Origin: Bacteroides caccae
Lineage (GTDB): Bacteria; Bacteroidota; Bacteroidia; Bacteroidales; Bacteroidaceae
Reading direction: 5' to 3'
Assembly (NCBI RefSeq): GCF_002222615.2
Contig: NZ_CP022412.2
Span: forward strand, 1 to 64,000
DNA: 64,000 nt
How positions within the stretch are numbered: position 1 is the first letter of the stretch; each line of letters starts with the position of its first letter. Positions 8,888-17,822 of the stretch are shown here, one piece after another. Made by a program: the position numbers and the translations under genes. Below the pieces are notes generated by a model. It did not search any database. It saw nothing but the letters and a program-made list of their open reading frames with translations, and was not told where the DNA came from.

Positions 8888-9916
8888 TTATCCTTTTAAG
8901 TCCGACAATTGAGAGAATCGTTTGCATCCTCTCACATAAAACTGCCACAAGATACTATTTTTTGTCCGTTCAGGTATCAGATCCAACCTTTTTTTTCTCA
9001 TATTTTCTTCACGGGAAGAAGAAAATGAAGGACGAATCTGCTTATATTCTTTCCTTGCACGCATCACGGCACAAGCATTATCCCAATCGCCTTTCAGCAA
9101 AAAAACAAATGCCGCCACATAGTCCAGGCAAGCCCGGATACGCATCACTTTATTTAACTCCTCTGCCGGGAGATTTTTATACAACATGACAAGGTTATTA
9201 CGGAAATTAAGAAAGGTCTTTCGGGGGTTCTCTTTTTTAAGTGTAGCCCCACCTACATGATAGACCTTACTTTGAGGGACACAAACAATCTCCCGTCCGC
9301 GAGAGCGTAACCTCCAGCACAAATCAATTTCTTCCATGTGCGCAAAGAAACGTCCGTCCAGTCCGCCCACTTCCTTATAATCGGCACGACGAATAACCAA
9401 AGCCGCGCCTGTTGCCCAAAAAACGGGAATGACCTTATCATACTGGCCTTCATCCTTCTCAACCACTCCCATTATACGTCCACGACAAAAGGGATAACCA
9501 TATTTATCCAGAAAGCCACCTGCCGCCCCGGCATATTCAAAATGATCTTTTTGCCGCCAGCTCCGTATTTTCGGTTGGCAGGCAGCAACTTCCGGATGAA
9601 TATCAAGATACGCAATCATCGGTTCCAACCAATGTTCCGTTACTTCAACATCCGAATTTAAAAGAACAACATAGTCGGCTTCCACCTGCTGTAAAGCCAA
9701 GTTGTATCCGTCTGCAAAACCATGGTTCTGATCCAATAGAATCACCCTAACCGAAGGAAAATCCTGTCGGAGCATCTCCACCGAAGCGTCCGTAGAACCA
9801 TTATCAGCCACACAAACCTCTACCCCCTCTCCTTTCGAATACCGGACTACCGACGGAAGAAAAGTGCGAAGCATATCACACCCGTTCCAATTCAAAATGA
9901 CTACTGATACTTTCAT
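8888..9916 (-). CDS. Family 2 glycosyltransferase
   Basis: A GT-A fold glycosyltransferase that would transfer a sugar from a nucleotide-sugar donor, probably in the cytoplasm for cell-surface glycan (the B-rhamnosyltransferase-like WcaA group). From the ATG at 9916 the protein is 342 residues and begins MKVSVVILNWNG, the typical GT2 first strand. DNGSTD lies at 38-43 and the metal-binding NSDV at 87-90; EEIDLCWRLR is the downstream acceptor/catalytic region. The start is fixed by an ATGA overlap with the stop of the upstream acyltransferase gene; a longer frame to 9991 would overlap it by 79 bp. Its neighbour is a lipid A acyltransferase, so a role in lipooligosaccharide assembly is a reasonable inference. 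Confidence 0.85.
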   Translation of the reverse strand: MKVSVVILNWNGCDMLRTFLPSVVRYSKGEGVEVCVADNGSTDASVEMLRQDFPSVRVILLDQNHGFADGYNLALQQVEADYVVLLNSDVEVTEHWLEPMIAYLDIHPEVAACQPKIRSWRQKDHFEYAGAAGGFLDKYGYPFCRGRIMGVVEKDEGQYDKVIPVFWATGAALVIRRADYKEVGGLDGRFFAHMEEIDLCWRLRSRGREIVCVPQSKVYHVGGATLKKENPRKTFLNFRNNLVMLYKNLPAEELNKVMRIRACLDYVAAFVFLLKGDWDNACAVMRARKEYKQIRPSFSSSREENMRKKRLDLIPERTKNSILWQFYVRGCKRFSQLSDLKG

Positions 9917-10848
9917 TGCTTTTGCTTCTCTTTCAGCCTTTCTTTCTCCTGTTCCACGATGTCCGCCCATTCTTCTCTGGAGGCTTTCCAACGCTTATGC
10001 GACCACAGCCAATAAGCCGGCTCCCGACGGATTGTCTGTTCCAGATACCGGGCAAACATTTCAGTAATTTCTCCTTCGGCTGTATCCTTAGGAGTTTCCG
10101 TCATCAATTTAAATTCCGCTTCACAGTATCCTCTGCGTTTCTTAGTCAGTTCACAGTAAAAGACCGGGAAATTCATCATCTTGGCAATCCGTTCCGCCCC
10201 ATTCAAGAAAGCTGTTTCCTGACCTAAAAATGTAGTCCAATACCTGTCATTACCACTAGGCCACTGGTCGGTTATCAAACCGACAACCATTTTCTTTCCT
10301 TCACGTTTCAACTTTATAATCTCCCGTGCAGTAGAATGCTTAGGAATATTGTATCCCCCGAAACGAGAACGGATACGTTTAAACAGTTCATCCAGATATT
10401 TATCTCTTAATGGCTTATAGACCTGTACGGGTACATCTCCCGGCTTCATTATTGCTCCCATTCCGATCAACCACTCATAATTGGCATAATGCGGAATCAT
10501 CACAATAATCCCGCCATACTTCTCCGTCAGTTCGAGATATTGTTCCGTATTCTTGTAAATCATCCGTTGGCAAAGATCTTCAGCCGACATGTGCAGAAGT
10601 TTTAAGTCTTCAAGCATATAATCCGACAGATAACGATAAAATTTACGCTCTATCTGCAACCTTTCAGCGGGAGTCTTTTCCGGGAATGACTTCGTCAAGT
10701 TTCCTCTGACAACCTTACGGCGATATTTTCCCACATAATACATCAACAGATAATTGAAATCCGAAAGTATATACAGAACCCGGAAAGGAAGAGCTGAAAA
10801 CAGCCACATTCCAGTGGATACCAGCCAATAGATAAATCTCGATTTCAT
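9913..10848 (-). CDS. Lipid A biosynthesis late acyltransferase (LpxL/LpxM/HtrB family)
   Basis: Adds a secondary acyl chain to the lipid A precursor at the inner face of the cytoplasmic membrane. The 311-residue protein has an N-terminal membrane anchor (about 8-25) and the catalytic HX4E dyad as HYANYE near residue 120, followed by ITDQWP and the C-terminal YWLWSHKRWK, both typical of the family. It starts 2 bp after the mtaB stop and overlaps the GT2 gene by ATGA, so all are translated from one message. From memory, the B. thetaiotaomicron counterpart (BT2152) is the acyltransferase assigned to its penta-acylated lipid A. Which acyl position it serves cannot be read from the sequence. Confidence 0.92.
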   Translation of the reverse strand: MKSRFIYWLVSTGMWLFSALPFRVLYILSDFNYLLMYYVGKYRRKVVRGNLTKSFPEKTPAERLQIERKFYRYLSDYMLEDLKLLHMSAEDLCQRMIYKNTEQYLELTEKYGGIIVMIPHYANYEWLIGMGAIMKPGDVPVQVYKPLRDKYLDELFKRIRSRFGGYNIPKHSTAREIIKLKREGKKMVVGLITDQWPSGNDRYWTTFLGQETAFLNGAERIAKMMNFPVFYCELTKKRRGYCEAEFKLMTETPKDTAEGEITEMFARYLEQTIRREPAYWLWSHKRWKASREEWADIVEQEKERLKEKQKQ

Positions 10849-10850
10849 AC

Positions 10851-12170
10851 TTATATCAGAATTGTACCTTTAAGTGCTGTCTTATCTTCGTTAAAATCTC
10901 CCAAACGGACATTGATTACCTGATTATCCAATGAGTTGTCCGCTTCCACTTCAACACGGATATAGTTCTCCGTAAACCCATGCATCGGAGTCCCCGCTTT
11001 TGATTTTTCCATTAAAACCGACATTGTCTGCCCGATATGTCGGGCGTAAAAAGCCTGCGTTTTCTCATCAGAAAGCGCTAACAGCCGCTGACTGCGCTGA
11101 TGTTTTTCTTCCGGAGAAACAACATAGTCTATTTTCAATGCCTGCGTGCCGGGACGTTCGGAATAGCTAAACACATGCAACTGTGTCACATCCAATCCGG
11201 CGATAAACTGATAAGCCTCCTCGAAGTATTCCTCCGTCTCGCCGCGAGTACCCACAATCACATCAACACCGATAAAAGCATCCGGCATCACTTCCTTAAT
11301 CTTTTTCACCTTCGATGCGAAAAGAGCGGTATCATAACGACGACGCATCAATTTCAACACCTCATCGCTACCGGATTGCAACGGAATATGAAAATGAGGC
11401 ATAAAACTACGCGAACGGGATACGAACTCAATAATTTCGTCTGTCAGCAGATTTGGCTCAATGGAAGATATACGGTAACGTTCTATGCCCTCAACCTGAT
11501 CCAATGCTTTTACAAGATCAAAAAAGGTTTCTCCTGTTGTCTTACCGAAATCTCCGATATTGACACCAGTCAATACAATTTCTTTTCCGCCTTCGGCAGC
11601 AGCTTGCCCAGCCTGTTCCACCATAGAAGCGATTGTTCCGTTACGGCTACGCCCACGGGCAAAAGGAATCGTACAATACGAACAAAAATAATCACAGCCA
11701 TCCTGCACTTTCAGGAAAAAGCGGGTACGGTCTCCACGGGAACACGAGGGTGAAAATGAACGGATATCTTTGGTTGCAGTAGTAAAAGCCTCTCCTTCTT
11801 CATGTTTTTGCAGGTTGCCGAGATACCGGAGCAAATCACTTTTCTGTTCAGCACCCAACACGACATCCACTCCTTTTATCTGTGCCACATCGCCGGGTTT
11901 CAGTTGCGCATAGCATCCGGTCACTACCACAAAAGCACCGGGATGTTGTTTTACCAACCGATGAATGGCCTGCCGGCACTTCTTGTCCGCCATTTCCGTC
12001 ACCGAACAGGTATTTACCACACAAATATCTGCTTTTTCTCCTTTACGCGCAGTTCTGACCCCTGCTTCACGCAAGATTTTACCGATAGTTGAAGTCTCTG
12101 AAAAATTCAATTTGCAGCCTAATGTATAATAAACGGCTGTCTTATTTTGAAACACAGTGGTATCTATCAT
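10851..12170 (-). CDS. mtaB: tRNA t6A37 methylthiotransferase MtaB
   Basis: A radical-SAM methylthiotransferase that turns t6A37 into ms2t6A37 in ANN-decoding tRNAs. The 439-residue protein carries an N-terminal UPF0004 domain with three cluster Cys (in LGCKLNF, NTCSVTE and GCYAQ), the radical SAM CDYFCSYC motif (CX3CX2C, about 157-164) and a C-terminal TRAM domain. The opening YTLGCKLNFSE is the MtaB rather than MiaB or RimO signature. It is first in the operon with the lipid A acyltransferase, GT2 and mgsA. A -7 box lies at 12197-12204. Confidence 0.93.
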   Translation of the reverse strand: MIDTTVFQNKTAVYYTLGCKLNFSETSTIGKILREAGVRTARKGEKADICVVNTCSVTEMADKKCRQAIHRLVKQHPGAFVVVTGCYAQLKPGDVAQIKGVDVVLGAEQKSDLLRYLGNLQKHEEGEAFTTATKDIRSFSPSCSRGDRTRFFLKVQDGCDYFCSYCTIPFARGRSRNGTIASMVEQAGQAAAEGGKEIVLTGVNIGDFGKTTGETFFDLVKALDQVEGIERYRISSIEPNLLTDEIIEFVSRSRSFMPHFHIPLQSGSDEVLKLMRRRYDTALFASKVKKIKEVMPDAFIGVDVIVGTRGETEEYFEEAYQFIAGLDVTQLHVFSYSERPGTQALKIDYVVSPEEKHQRSQRLLALSDEKTQAFYARHIGQTMSVLMEKSKAGTPMHGFTENYIRVEVEADNSLDNQVINVRLGDFNEDKTALKGTILI

Positions 12171-12196
12171 AAGCTGTTATAAACACATATTTCGTG

Positions 12197-12204
12197 CAAA
12201 GTTA
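12197..12204 (-). promoter_or_regulatory. -7 box of the mtaB operon
   Basis: TAACTTTG on the minus strand, followed by GC, fits TAnnTTTG and lies 27 bp before the mtaB ATG. No good -33 element is seen. Confidence 0.5.
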
Positions 12205-12249
12205 CACATTATTATTAGTAAAACACTTTAGGATACGAAAGTTTATTCC

Positions 12250-12257
12250 TATTTTTG
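12250..12257 (+). promoter_or_regulatory. -7 box of the acyl-CoA synthetase gene
   Basis: TATTTTTG fits TAnnTTTG; a degenerate CTTTAG lies about 19 bp upstream. It sits 24 bp before the ATG at 12281 and rules out the longer frame beginning at 12194. Confidence 0.5.
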
Positions 12258-12280
12258 CACAATTCACTAAAAAACGTGCA

Positions 12281-13954
12281 ATGATTAAAGAGAATTTCAT
12301 TAAACTATACGAAAACAGTTTTCGTGAGAATTGGGATTTGCCCTGTTACACCGATTATGGAGAAAATACCCAATATACGTATGGTCAGGTAGCCGAAGAA
12401 ATCGCCCGTTTACACCTGTTATTCAAACATTGTAGCCTCCGAAGAGGAGATAAGATCTCCGTTATCGGCAAAAATAATGCCCATTGGTGCATCGCCTATA
12501 TGGCAACAATTACATACGGAGCAATCATTGTCCCTATCTTACAGGACTTTTCTCCAAACGATGTTCACCATATTGTCAACCATTCCGAATCAACTTTCTT
12601 ATTCACCAGTGACAATATTTGGGATAACCTGGAGGAAGAAAAACTCACCGGATTGCGTGGTGTATTCTCATTAACCGATTTCCGTTGTCTCTACCAACGG
12701 GACGGAGAAACCATACAGAAATTCCTGAAGAATCTTGATAAAGAAATGCATTCTTCTTATCCGCAAGGATTCAGCCGTGAAAATATACAATATACCACTT
12801 TATCCAACGATAAAGTAATGCTCCTAAACTACACTTCCGGAACGACCGGTTTCAGTAAAGGAGTCATGCTGACAGGTAACAACCTGGCAGGAAACGTCAC
12901 TTTCGGTATTCGGACCGAGTTACTGAAAAAGGGAGATAAAGTGCTTTCTTTCCTCCCGCTCGCTCATGCATATGGCTGTGCATTTGATTTTCTGACAGCG
13001 ACAGCAGTCGGAACCCATGTCACCTTGCTCGGTAAAATCCCTTCTCCCAAAATCATTATGAAGGCCTTCGAGGAGGTGAAACCCAATTTGATTATCACTG
13101 TTCCATTAGTCATCGAAAAAATATACAAGAACATCATTCAGCCGCTCATTAATAAGAAAGGTATGAAGTGGGCACTCAACATCCCCTTGCTTGATACGCA
13201 AATCTACAATCAGATACGCAAAAAACTGATTGATGCGCTGGGTGGCCGTTTCAAAGAGATTATTATCGGCGGCGCAGCTATGGACAAAGAAGTGGAAGAA
13301 TTTTTCTACAAAATAAAATTCCCTTTTACTATTGGTTATGGAATGACAGAGTGTGGTCCCCTTATCAGTTATGCTCCATGGAATGAGTTCGTTCTAGGCT
13401 CCTCCGGAAAGATTCTGGATATTATGGAGGCACGCATCTACAAGGAAAGCCCGGAGGCAGAAACCGGAGAAATACAAGTCCGGGGCGAAAATGTAATGGT
13501 GGGATATTATAAGAATCCCGAAGCTACAAACGAAGTATTCTCCGAAGACGGCTGGCTACGTACCGGCGACCTCGGCACAATGGATGCAAACGGCAACATC
13601 TTCATTCGCGGACGATTGAAAACAATGATTTTAAGTTCAAGCGGGCAGAACATCTTCCCCGAAGAACTGGAAACCAAACTCAACAACCTGCCTTTTATCC
13701 TTGAAAGCCTTGTTATCGAGTACAACAAGAAATTGGTGGCACTTGTTTATGCTGATTATGAAGCATTGGACTCTCTCGGGTTGAACAATCCGGATAATCT
13801 GAAAACAATTATGGATGAAAATCTGAAGAATCTGAATAACAGTGTGGCTGCTTATGAAAAAATCAGCAAAATCCAGCTATATCCTACAGAATTTGAAAAG
13901 ACTCCGAAACGGAGTATCAAAAGATATCTATATAACAGTATTACAATAGATTAG
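12281..13954 (+). CDS. AMP-forming acyl-CoA synthetase (long-chain fatty acid ligase type)
   Basis: An ANL-superfamily adenylating enzyme that activates a carboxylic acid, probably a fatty acid, with ATP and CoA. It has 557 residues from the ATG at 12281 (MIKENFIKLYENSF). Motifs: the ATP-binding P-loop TSGTTGFSKG (about 184-194), GYGMTECGP, the GWLRTGDLG hinge region, and a C-terminal TPKRSIKRYL stretch with the catalytic Lys. The start is set by the promoter at 12250-12257. It is transcribed alone, divergently from mtaB. The shape fits FadD/Faa-like enzymes with a short N-terminus; the acyl substrate is not determinable. Bacteroides lack classical beta-oxidation, so lipid recycling is more likely than catabolism. 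Confidence 0.87.
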   Translation: MIKENFIKLYENSFRENWDLPCYTDYGENTQYTYGQVAEEIARLHLLFKHCSLRRGDKISVIGKNNAHWCIAYMATITYGAIIVPILQDFSPNDVHHIVNHSESTFLFTSDNIWDNLEEEKLTGLRGVFSLTDFRCLYQRDGETIQKFLKNLDKEMHSSYPQGFSRENIQYTTLSNDKVMLLNYTSGTTGFSKGVMLTGNNLAGNVTFGIRTELLKKGDKVLSFLPLAHAYGCAFDFLTATAVGTHVTLLGKIPSPKIIMKAFEEVKPNLIITVPLVIEKIYKNIIQPLINKKGMKWALNIPLLDTQIYNQIRKKLIDALGGRFKEIIIGGAAMDKEVEEFFYKIKFPFTIGYGMTECGPLISYAPWNEFVLGSSGKILDIMEARIYKESPEAETGEIQVRGENVMVGYYKNPEATNEVFSEDGWLRTGDLGTMDANGNIFIRGRLKTMILSSSGQNIFPEELETKLNNLPFILESLVIEYNKKLVALVYADYEALDSLGLNNPDNLKTIMDENLKNLNNSVAAYEKISKIQLYPTEFEKTPKRSIKRYLYNSITID

Positions 13955-14052
13955 CATGTTTTAAAACATAAAGTGAAGGTATATTAACCAACCTTCCGAA
14001 AAAAAACATAAAAAAAGTTGGCTTTTAGAGAACAACATATTGAAAAAGTACA

Positions 14053-14060
14053 TACCTTTG
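14053..14060 (+). promoter_or_regulatory. -7 box of the small lipoprotein gene
   Basis: TACCTTTG followed by GC-rich CAGCG fits the Bacteroides -7 consensus; it lies 52 bp before the ATG. The -33 region is unclear. Confidence 0.55.
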
Positions 14061-14112
14061 CAGCGTTTTAATAAAGCAATTGATTGTATTACGTTTTTAA
14101 AAAGCAAAGAAA

Positions 14113-14328
14113 ATGAAAAAATTAGTTTTAATGGCAGTAGCTATCGTAGCTGTATCATTCGCATCATGTGGTAACAAAGCAGCAGACGCTGCAAAAGCAA
14201 CTGCAGATTCTATCCGTATCGCTGACTCAATCGCAGCAGTAGAAGCAGCAGCAGCTGAAGAAGCAGCAGCCGCAGCAGCAGCTGATACATTGGCAACTGA
14301 TAGCGTAGCAGCTGAAACAGCTGAATAA
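14113..14328 (+). CDS. Small Ala/Glu-rich lipoprotein
   Basis: A 71-residue protein with a lipoprotein signal peptide: MKKLVLMAVAIVAVSF then lipobox FASC, predicted cleavage before Cys19. The mature 53 residues are low complexity, rich in Ala, Glu, Asp and Ser/Thr, and predicted helical; there is no known enzyme motif. It stands alone between its own promoter and a strong intrinsic terminator, which suggests abundant constitutive expression. Size and organisation resemble small structural lipoproteins such as Lpp, but it lacks the Lpp heptads and the C-terminal Lys. I do not recognise a named family. An RNA or membrane-spacer role is open. Confidence 0.85.
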   Translation: MKKLVLMAVAIVAVSFASCGNKAADAAKATADSIRIADSIAAVEAAAAEEAAAAAAADTLATDSVAAETAE

Positions 14329-14352
14329 TTCAGAAACTGCTAGAGAGAATTG

Positions 14353-14389
14353 AAAGTCTGACATGCGAAAGCATGCACAGACTTTTTTT
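14353..14389 (+). terminator. Strong intrinsic terminator after the small lipoprotein
   Basis: AGTCTG-a-CATGC pairs with GCATG-ca-CAGACT around a GAAA tetraloop (14355-14383), followed by TTTTTTT. Confidence 0.9.
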
Positions 14390-14413
14390 ATATCTTAAAT
14401 CCAAGTAATTACG

Positions 14414-15319
14414 CTATTTAGTATAGGACTTCTCTACAAAAGGAGCATTTAATAAATAATCAAGGCTCACCTCTACGCTTTCCTCTACCGGCATACTATA
14501 TTTTTCTATCTCAGCAACAAGATATTGAACTCCCGCTGTCTTTGCATTCTTAAAGATAGCATCAAAACCGACCATTCCACTTTGCCCGATTTCTCTATGA
14601 TCTTTGATATGGAATATCTTGAACCTACCGGGATACTTATTAAAGTAATCTACCGGACTGTTTTGTCCGCGAACGACCCAATAAACATCCATTTGGAAGA
14701 AAACATATTCATGATTCGTATGTTCCAGCATATAGTCATACATCACCTGACCTTCCACTTTCTGAAATTCATGCGCATGATTATGATAGCCAAACCGCAA
14801 GCCTTGTTGGTTGCAGCGCTTACCTATTTCATTGTAATAAGCACAATAAGTTTCCAAATCCTTCAATGTTTTAGGAACATCCATCCAGGGAGCTACGATA
14901 TATTTCATTCCTGCTGCCTTATGGTCGGCGATACACTGATTCCACCATTCAAGTGATTTTGAATAATCACCGGAAGCCAGTTCCTCTTTCGACAATCCAC
15001 GTGTGCAATGCGAAGACAAAACTTTCATTCCGGCCGATTCGACATCCTTCTTGAATTGTCGGGGAGTTCTATCATAAAATTTTCCATTATTATAATTAGC
15101 CGCTTCAACACCGGTATATCCCATTTTTGCCAATTTCGCGAGAATGGCAGTATAAGCCGGATCACATTTTCCGTCCTTATTGTCTACCCTATTCAATATA
15201 TCTCTAACAGAATAGAGCTGAATAGCCACTTCTTTCTTAGTTTTCTTAGTCTGTGCCGTCACTGCAACCGGAATCATCAGAAGAGCAGCTAACACACATA
15301 AGCAAATTCGAGTCTTCAT
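14414..15319 (-). CDS. Secreted sugar phosphate isomerase/epimerase-like TIM barrel protein
   Basis: A xylose-isomerase-like TIM barrel (AP_endonuc_2 family) with an N-terminal signal peptide ending VTAQ. From the ATG at 15319 it has 301 residues; the longer frame to 15385 would put 22 unlikely residues ahead of the signal peptide. Candidate metal ligands are visible: Glu in GVEAANY, the His pair in GYHNHAHEF, Asp in QMDVYWV, HIKDHR and the late Glu in LVAEIEKY. It is the last gene of the 3-keto-glycoside operon and is predicted to act in the periplasm. In the B. thetaiotaomicron counterpart (BT2156 from memory) this position is associated with handling the 3-keto sugar or its epimers. Exact reaction inferred. 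Confidence 0.85.
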   Translation of the reverse strand: MKTRICLCVLAALLMIPVAVTAQTKKTKKEVAIQLYSVRDILNRVDNKDGKCDPAYTAILAKLAKMGYTGVEAANYNNGKFYDRTPRQFKKDVESAGMKVLSSHCTRGLSKEELASGDYSKSLEWWNQCIADHKAAGMKYIVAPWMDVPKTLKDLETYCAYYNEIGKRCNQQGLRFGYHNHAHEFQKVEGQVMYDYMLEHTNHEYVFFQMDVYWVVRGQNSPVDYFNKYPGRFKIFHIKDHREIGQSGMVGFDAIFKNAKTAGVQYLVAEIEKYSMPVEESVEVSLDYLLNAPFVEKSYTK

Positions 15320-15412
15320 ATAATTAGATATCAGGAGTTTACAATGATTCAAATTCCACAAGCAAACAAACATAAATTCATTCACTTGCGGAATTTCGAG
15401 TTATCTATGTGA

Positions 15413-16276
15413 TTAGTCCAATACCTTCACGCGGATATTACGGAACCAAACATCATCGCCGTGATCCTGCAATCCGATAAAACCTTCGTGATTATCACCA
15501 CCACAGTTATTCAGCAGTTCAAATGCCAAAGGCCATTTTTCTTCACTAAATTTACTTGCCTGCAACATATCAGTCCATTGTTTTGTCCACAGATGATACT
15601 CAAGTACATTCTCATCATTTTGTCCATGGACAACTGTACCTTTATAAACCATAATCTTAGCCTTGTTCCATTCACCGAACGGCTTGGAGTTTTGAGGAAC
15701 TGCCGGAATCATGTCATACAAAGAAGCCGACTGACGATTGTTATCCTTACCCAATTTTGCATCCGGATGATTGGCATTATCCAAAATCTGATATTCAGGT
15801 GCAGAAATATAGATAGGTTCAAGCACATCATTCCCGTCTTTATCCTTAGAAGTAATTTCCTGAGCTAAATACAAGATACCGGAATTACTACCTTTAGCAA
15901 CCTTCCACTCCAACTCCAATTCAAAGTTTTTAAACTTATGAGCAAAAATCAGGTCGCCGCCATCAGCGTCTTGCGCTTCACCGCCACCGGTTCCGTTAAA
16001 TTTGATACAACCGTCTTCAATAGTCCATTTAGCAGGAACTTTGTCTTTTCCATAACCACGCCATCCGTCAAACGTCTTACCATCAAAGATCGTGATGTAA
16101 CCGTTTTCATCAACAGGCAATTTCAGACTATCCGTTTCGGGTGCTTTCAATGATTTTGAATATGCCAATGCTACTTCATTGGGTTGATCGGCCTGAGCAC
16201 TTCCTGATTTCTGACCACCGCAAGCAACCAAGGCTCCTGCTGCAAGACAAGCTAAAGGGTAAAATACTTTCTTCAT
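15413..16276 (-). CDS. DUF1080 3-keto-glycoside hydrolase/lyase lipoprotein
   Basis: A 287-residue lipoprotein (signal peptide with lipobox LVAC, Cys19) with one DUF1080 (3-keto-disaccharide hydrolase) domain of the concanavalin-like fold. Family signs are the opening FDGKTFDGWRGYG, the EWKVAKGSNSGILYL strand and a closing GLQDHGDDVWFRNIRV. Members cleave glycosides that have first been oxidised at C3, by beta-elimination or hydrolysis. Its place directly downstream of a Gfo/Idh/MocA dehydrogenase fits that pathway: oxidation by the neighbour, bond cleavage here. It is membrane-anchored, probably periplasmic or surface-exposed. The counterpart in B. thetaiotaomicron is BT2157 from memory. Confidence 0.9.
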   Translation of the reverse strand: MKKVFYPLACLAAGALVACGGQKSGSAQADQPNEVALAYSKSLKAPETDSLKLPVDENGYITIFDGKTFDGWRGYGKDKVPAKWTIEDGCIKFNGTGGGEAQDADGGDLIFAHKFKNFELELEWKVAKGSNSGILYLAQEITSKDKDGNDVLEPIYISAPEYQILDNANHPDAKLGKDNNRQSASLYDMIPAVPQNSKPFGEWNKAKIMVYKGTVVHGQNDENVLEYHLWTKQWTDMLQASKFSEEKWPLAFELLNNCGGDNHEGFIGLQDHGDDVWFRNIRVKVLD

Positions 16277-16323
16277 ACTAATAGTTATTTAATTTTTAAT
16301 CTTTTAATTTCTTTCATCTATTC

Positions 16324-17811
16324 TTACCGAGGCATATCGGGCAATCTCCACCCTTCACGATAATTATGTTTCACCAACTCGGCAGCAAACTGTTTTGCAT
16401 TAACCGGATCTGTCCAAGTCTTGTCAAATGTCGGGTGACCGTCGTGAATCTTGAATCCGTCTTTTACACAAGTTCTAAGAGTTTCCGTATCACTGATATT
16501 CGTAAAGCACATATTGACACCGTCCCATTCCAACGTTTTGTTCAAACCCTGCAAGCGGATAGCCAATACTCCCATCACTACCATTTCATTCATCGGACCT
16601 GCCTCCGAGAAGTCAGACTTAGTCATGACGCGGCTTGACTTATCTTCTTTACAGGCACGTACCCAATCCATTTCGTGACCACCATTCATCGCATTCGGTA
16701 CACGGCGGCAAACTTTCGGAGCATTCGGCACGCGGCCCGACAACAAGAATGGCTGCTGACCGTAACATCCACAGATCAATGTATCTTTTGTTCCGTGAAA
16801 AATAGTCAGCCCACCACCAGGCCCCATTAGCTGTTTTCCTTCCGGAAATCCTTTCGGACGTTCAGGCATCATACCACCGTCATACCAATGAACTTCAACT
16901 TCCGGCAACGCAACTTTCGGCATATTATCACGGGCAGGGAAAATCATTTTCACATGCTGTGCCTGCGGAGCACAAGCACTCAACAACAAAGTAGAAGAAC
17001 CTTCCACCTTTGTAGGGTAGCCCAATTTCAGAGCTCTGAACGGTTGATGCAGGATATGACAAGCCATGTCACCCAACGCACCTGTTCCATAGTCCCACCA
17101 GCCGCGCCAGTTCCAAGGGTGATAAATTTCATTATACGGATTCAACTTAGCCGGACCGGTAAATAAGTCCCAGTTCAAGGTACCAGGAATACGGTCCGCC
17201 TTTTCTGGAGCATTTAGTCCTTGCGGCCAGATAGGACGGTCAGTAGCACATTCCACCTTAGTCACTTCACCTATCTCACCATTCCATATCCATTCACAAA
17301 CTAAATCTGTCCCTTCATCGGATGCTCCCTGATTACCCATTTGAGTGGCTACACCAGTCGAAGCAGCTAATTTAGTCAACAAACGAGATTCATAAACAGA
17401 GTGAGTCAAGGGTTTCTGGCAGAATACATGTTTACCCATTGTCATTGCATCGGCAGTGATGATAGCATGCGTATGATCGGCAGTAGCAATGATTACCCCA
17501 TCAATGGATTTACCCATTTCCTCATACATCTTACGGTAATCCCAGTATTTCTTTGCTTTCGGAAATTCATCGAATACCCTTTTTGCATATTTCCAGTCCA
17601 CATCACAAAGAGCCACAATGTTTTCCGTACCCTTTACTTTATTGATATTGGCATGCCCCATGCCACCAATACCTACGGCTGCAATATTTAATTTATCACT
17701 GGGAGACACGTGTCCGTGGCTCATACCTAGAATAGAGCTTGGAGCAATGGTAATGCCTGCCAAAGCCATAGCGCCCGTTTTAAGAAAATCTCTTCTCGAA
17801 ATGTCTGACAT
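16324..17811 (-). CDS. Gfo/Idh/MocA family oxidoreductase with twin-arginine signal (glycoside 3-dehydrogenase candidate)
   Basis: An NAD(P)-type sugar dehydrogenase with an N-terminal Tat-like signal SRRDFLKTG followed by a hydrophobic core (about 12-28), indicating folded export with bound cofactor. The Rossmann motif is GIGGMGHAN, with an acidic CDVD strand end. The catalytic Lys occurs as QKPL instead of the usual EKP. The 495-residue length and the long insert match the periplasmic Gfo/Idh/MocA_2 group that oxidises glycosides at C3. It sits 11 bp after the second dehydrogenase and 47 bp before the DUF1080 gene, in one operon. The counterpart is BT2158 from memory; substrate range here is inferred from that. 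Confidence 0.9.
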   Translation of the reverse strand: MSDISRRDFLKTGAMALAGITIAPSSILGMSHGHVSPSDKLNIAAVGIGGMGHANINKVKGTENIVALCDVDWKYAKRVFDEFPKAKKYWDYRKMYEEMGKSIDGVIIATADHTHAIITADAMTMGKHVFCQKPLTHSVYESRLLTKLAASTGVATQMGNQGASDEGTDLVCEWIWNGEIGEVTKVECATDRPIWPQGLNAPEKADRIPGTLNWDLFTGPAKLNPYNEIYHPWNWRGWWDYGTGALGDMACHILHQPFRALKLGYPTKVEGSSTLLLSACAPQAQHVKMIFPARDNMPKVALPEVEVHWYDGGMMPERPKGFPEGKQLMGPGGGLTIFHGTKDTLICGCYGQQPFLLSGRVPNAPKVCRRVPNAMNGGHEMDWVRACKEDKSSRVMTKSDFSEAGPMNEMVVMGVLAIRLQGLNKTLEWDGVNMCFTNISDTETLRTCVKDGFKIHDGHPTFDKTWTDPVNAKQFAAELVKHNYREGWRLPDMPR

Positions 17812-17822
17812 AATTAGTAATT

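Noticed and set aside
11100..11753. 217-codon frame antisense to mtaB
   Set aside because: Fully inside the conserved radical SAM gene; no recognisable domain.
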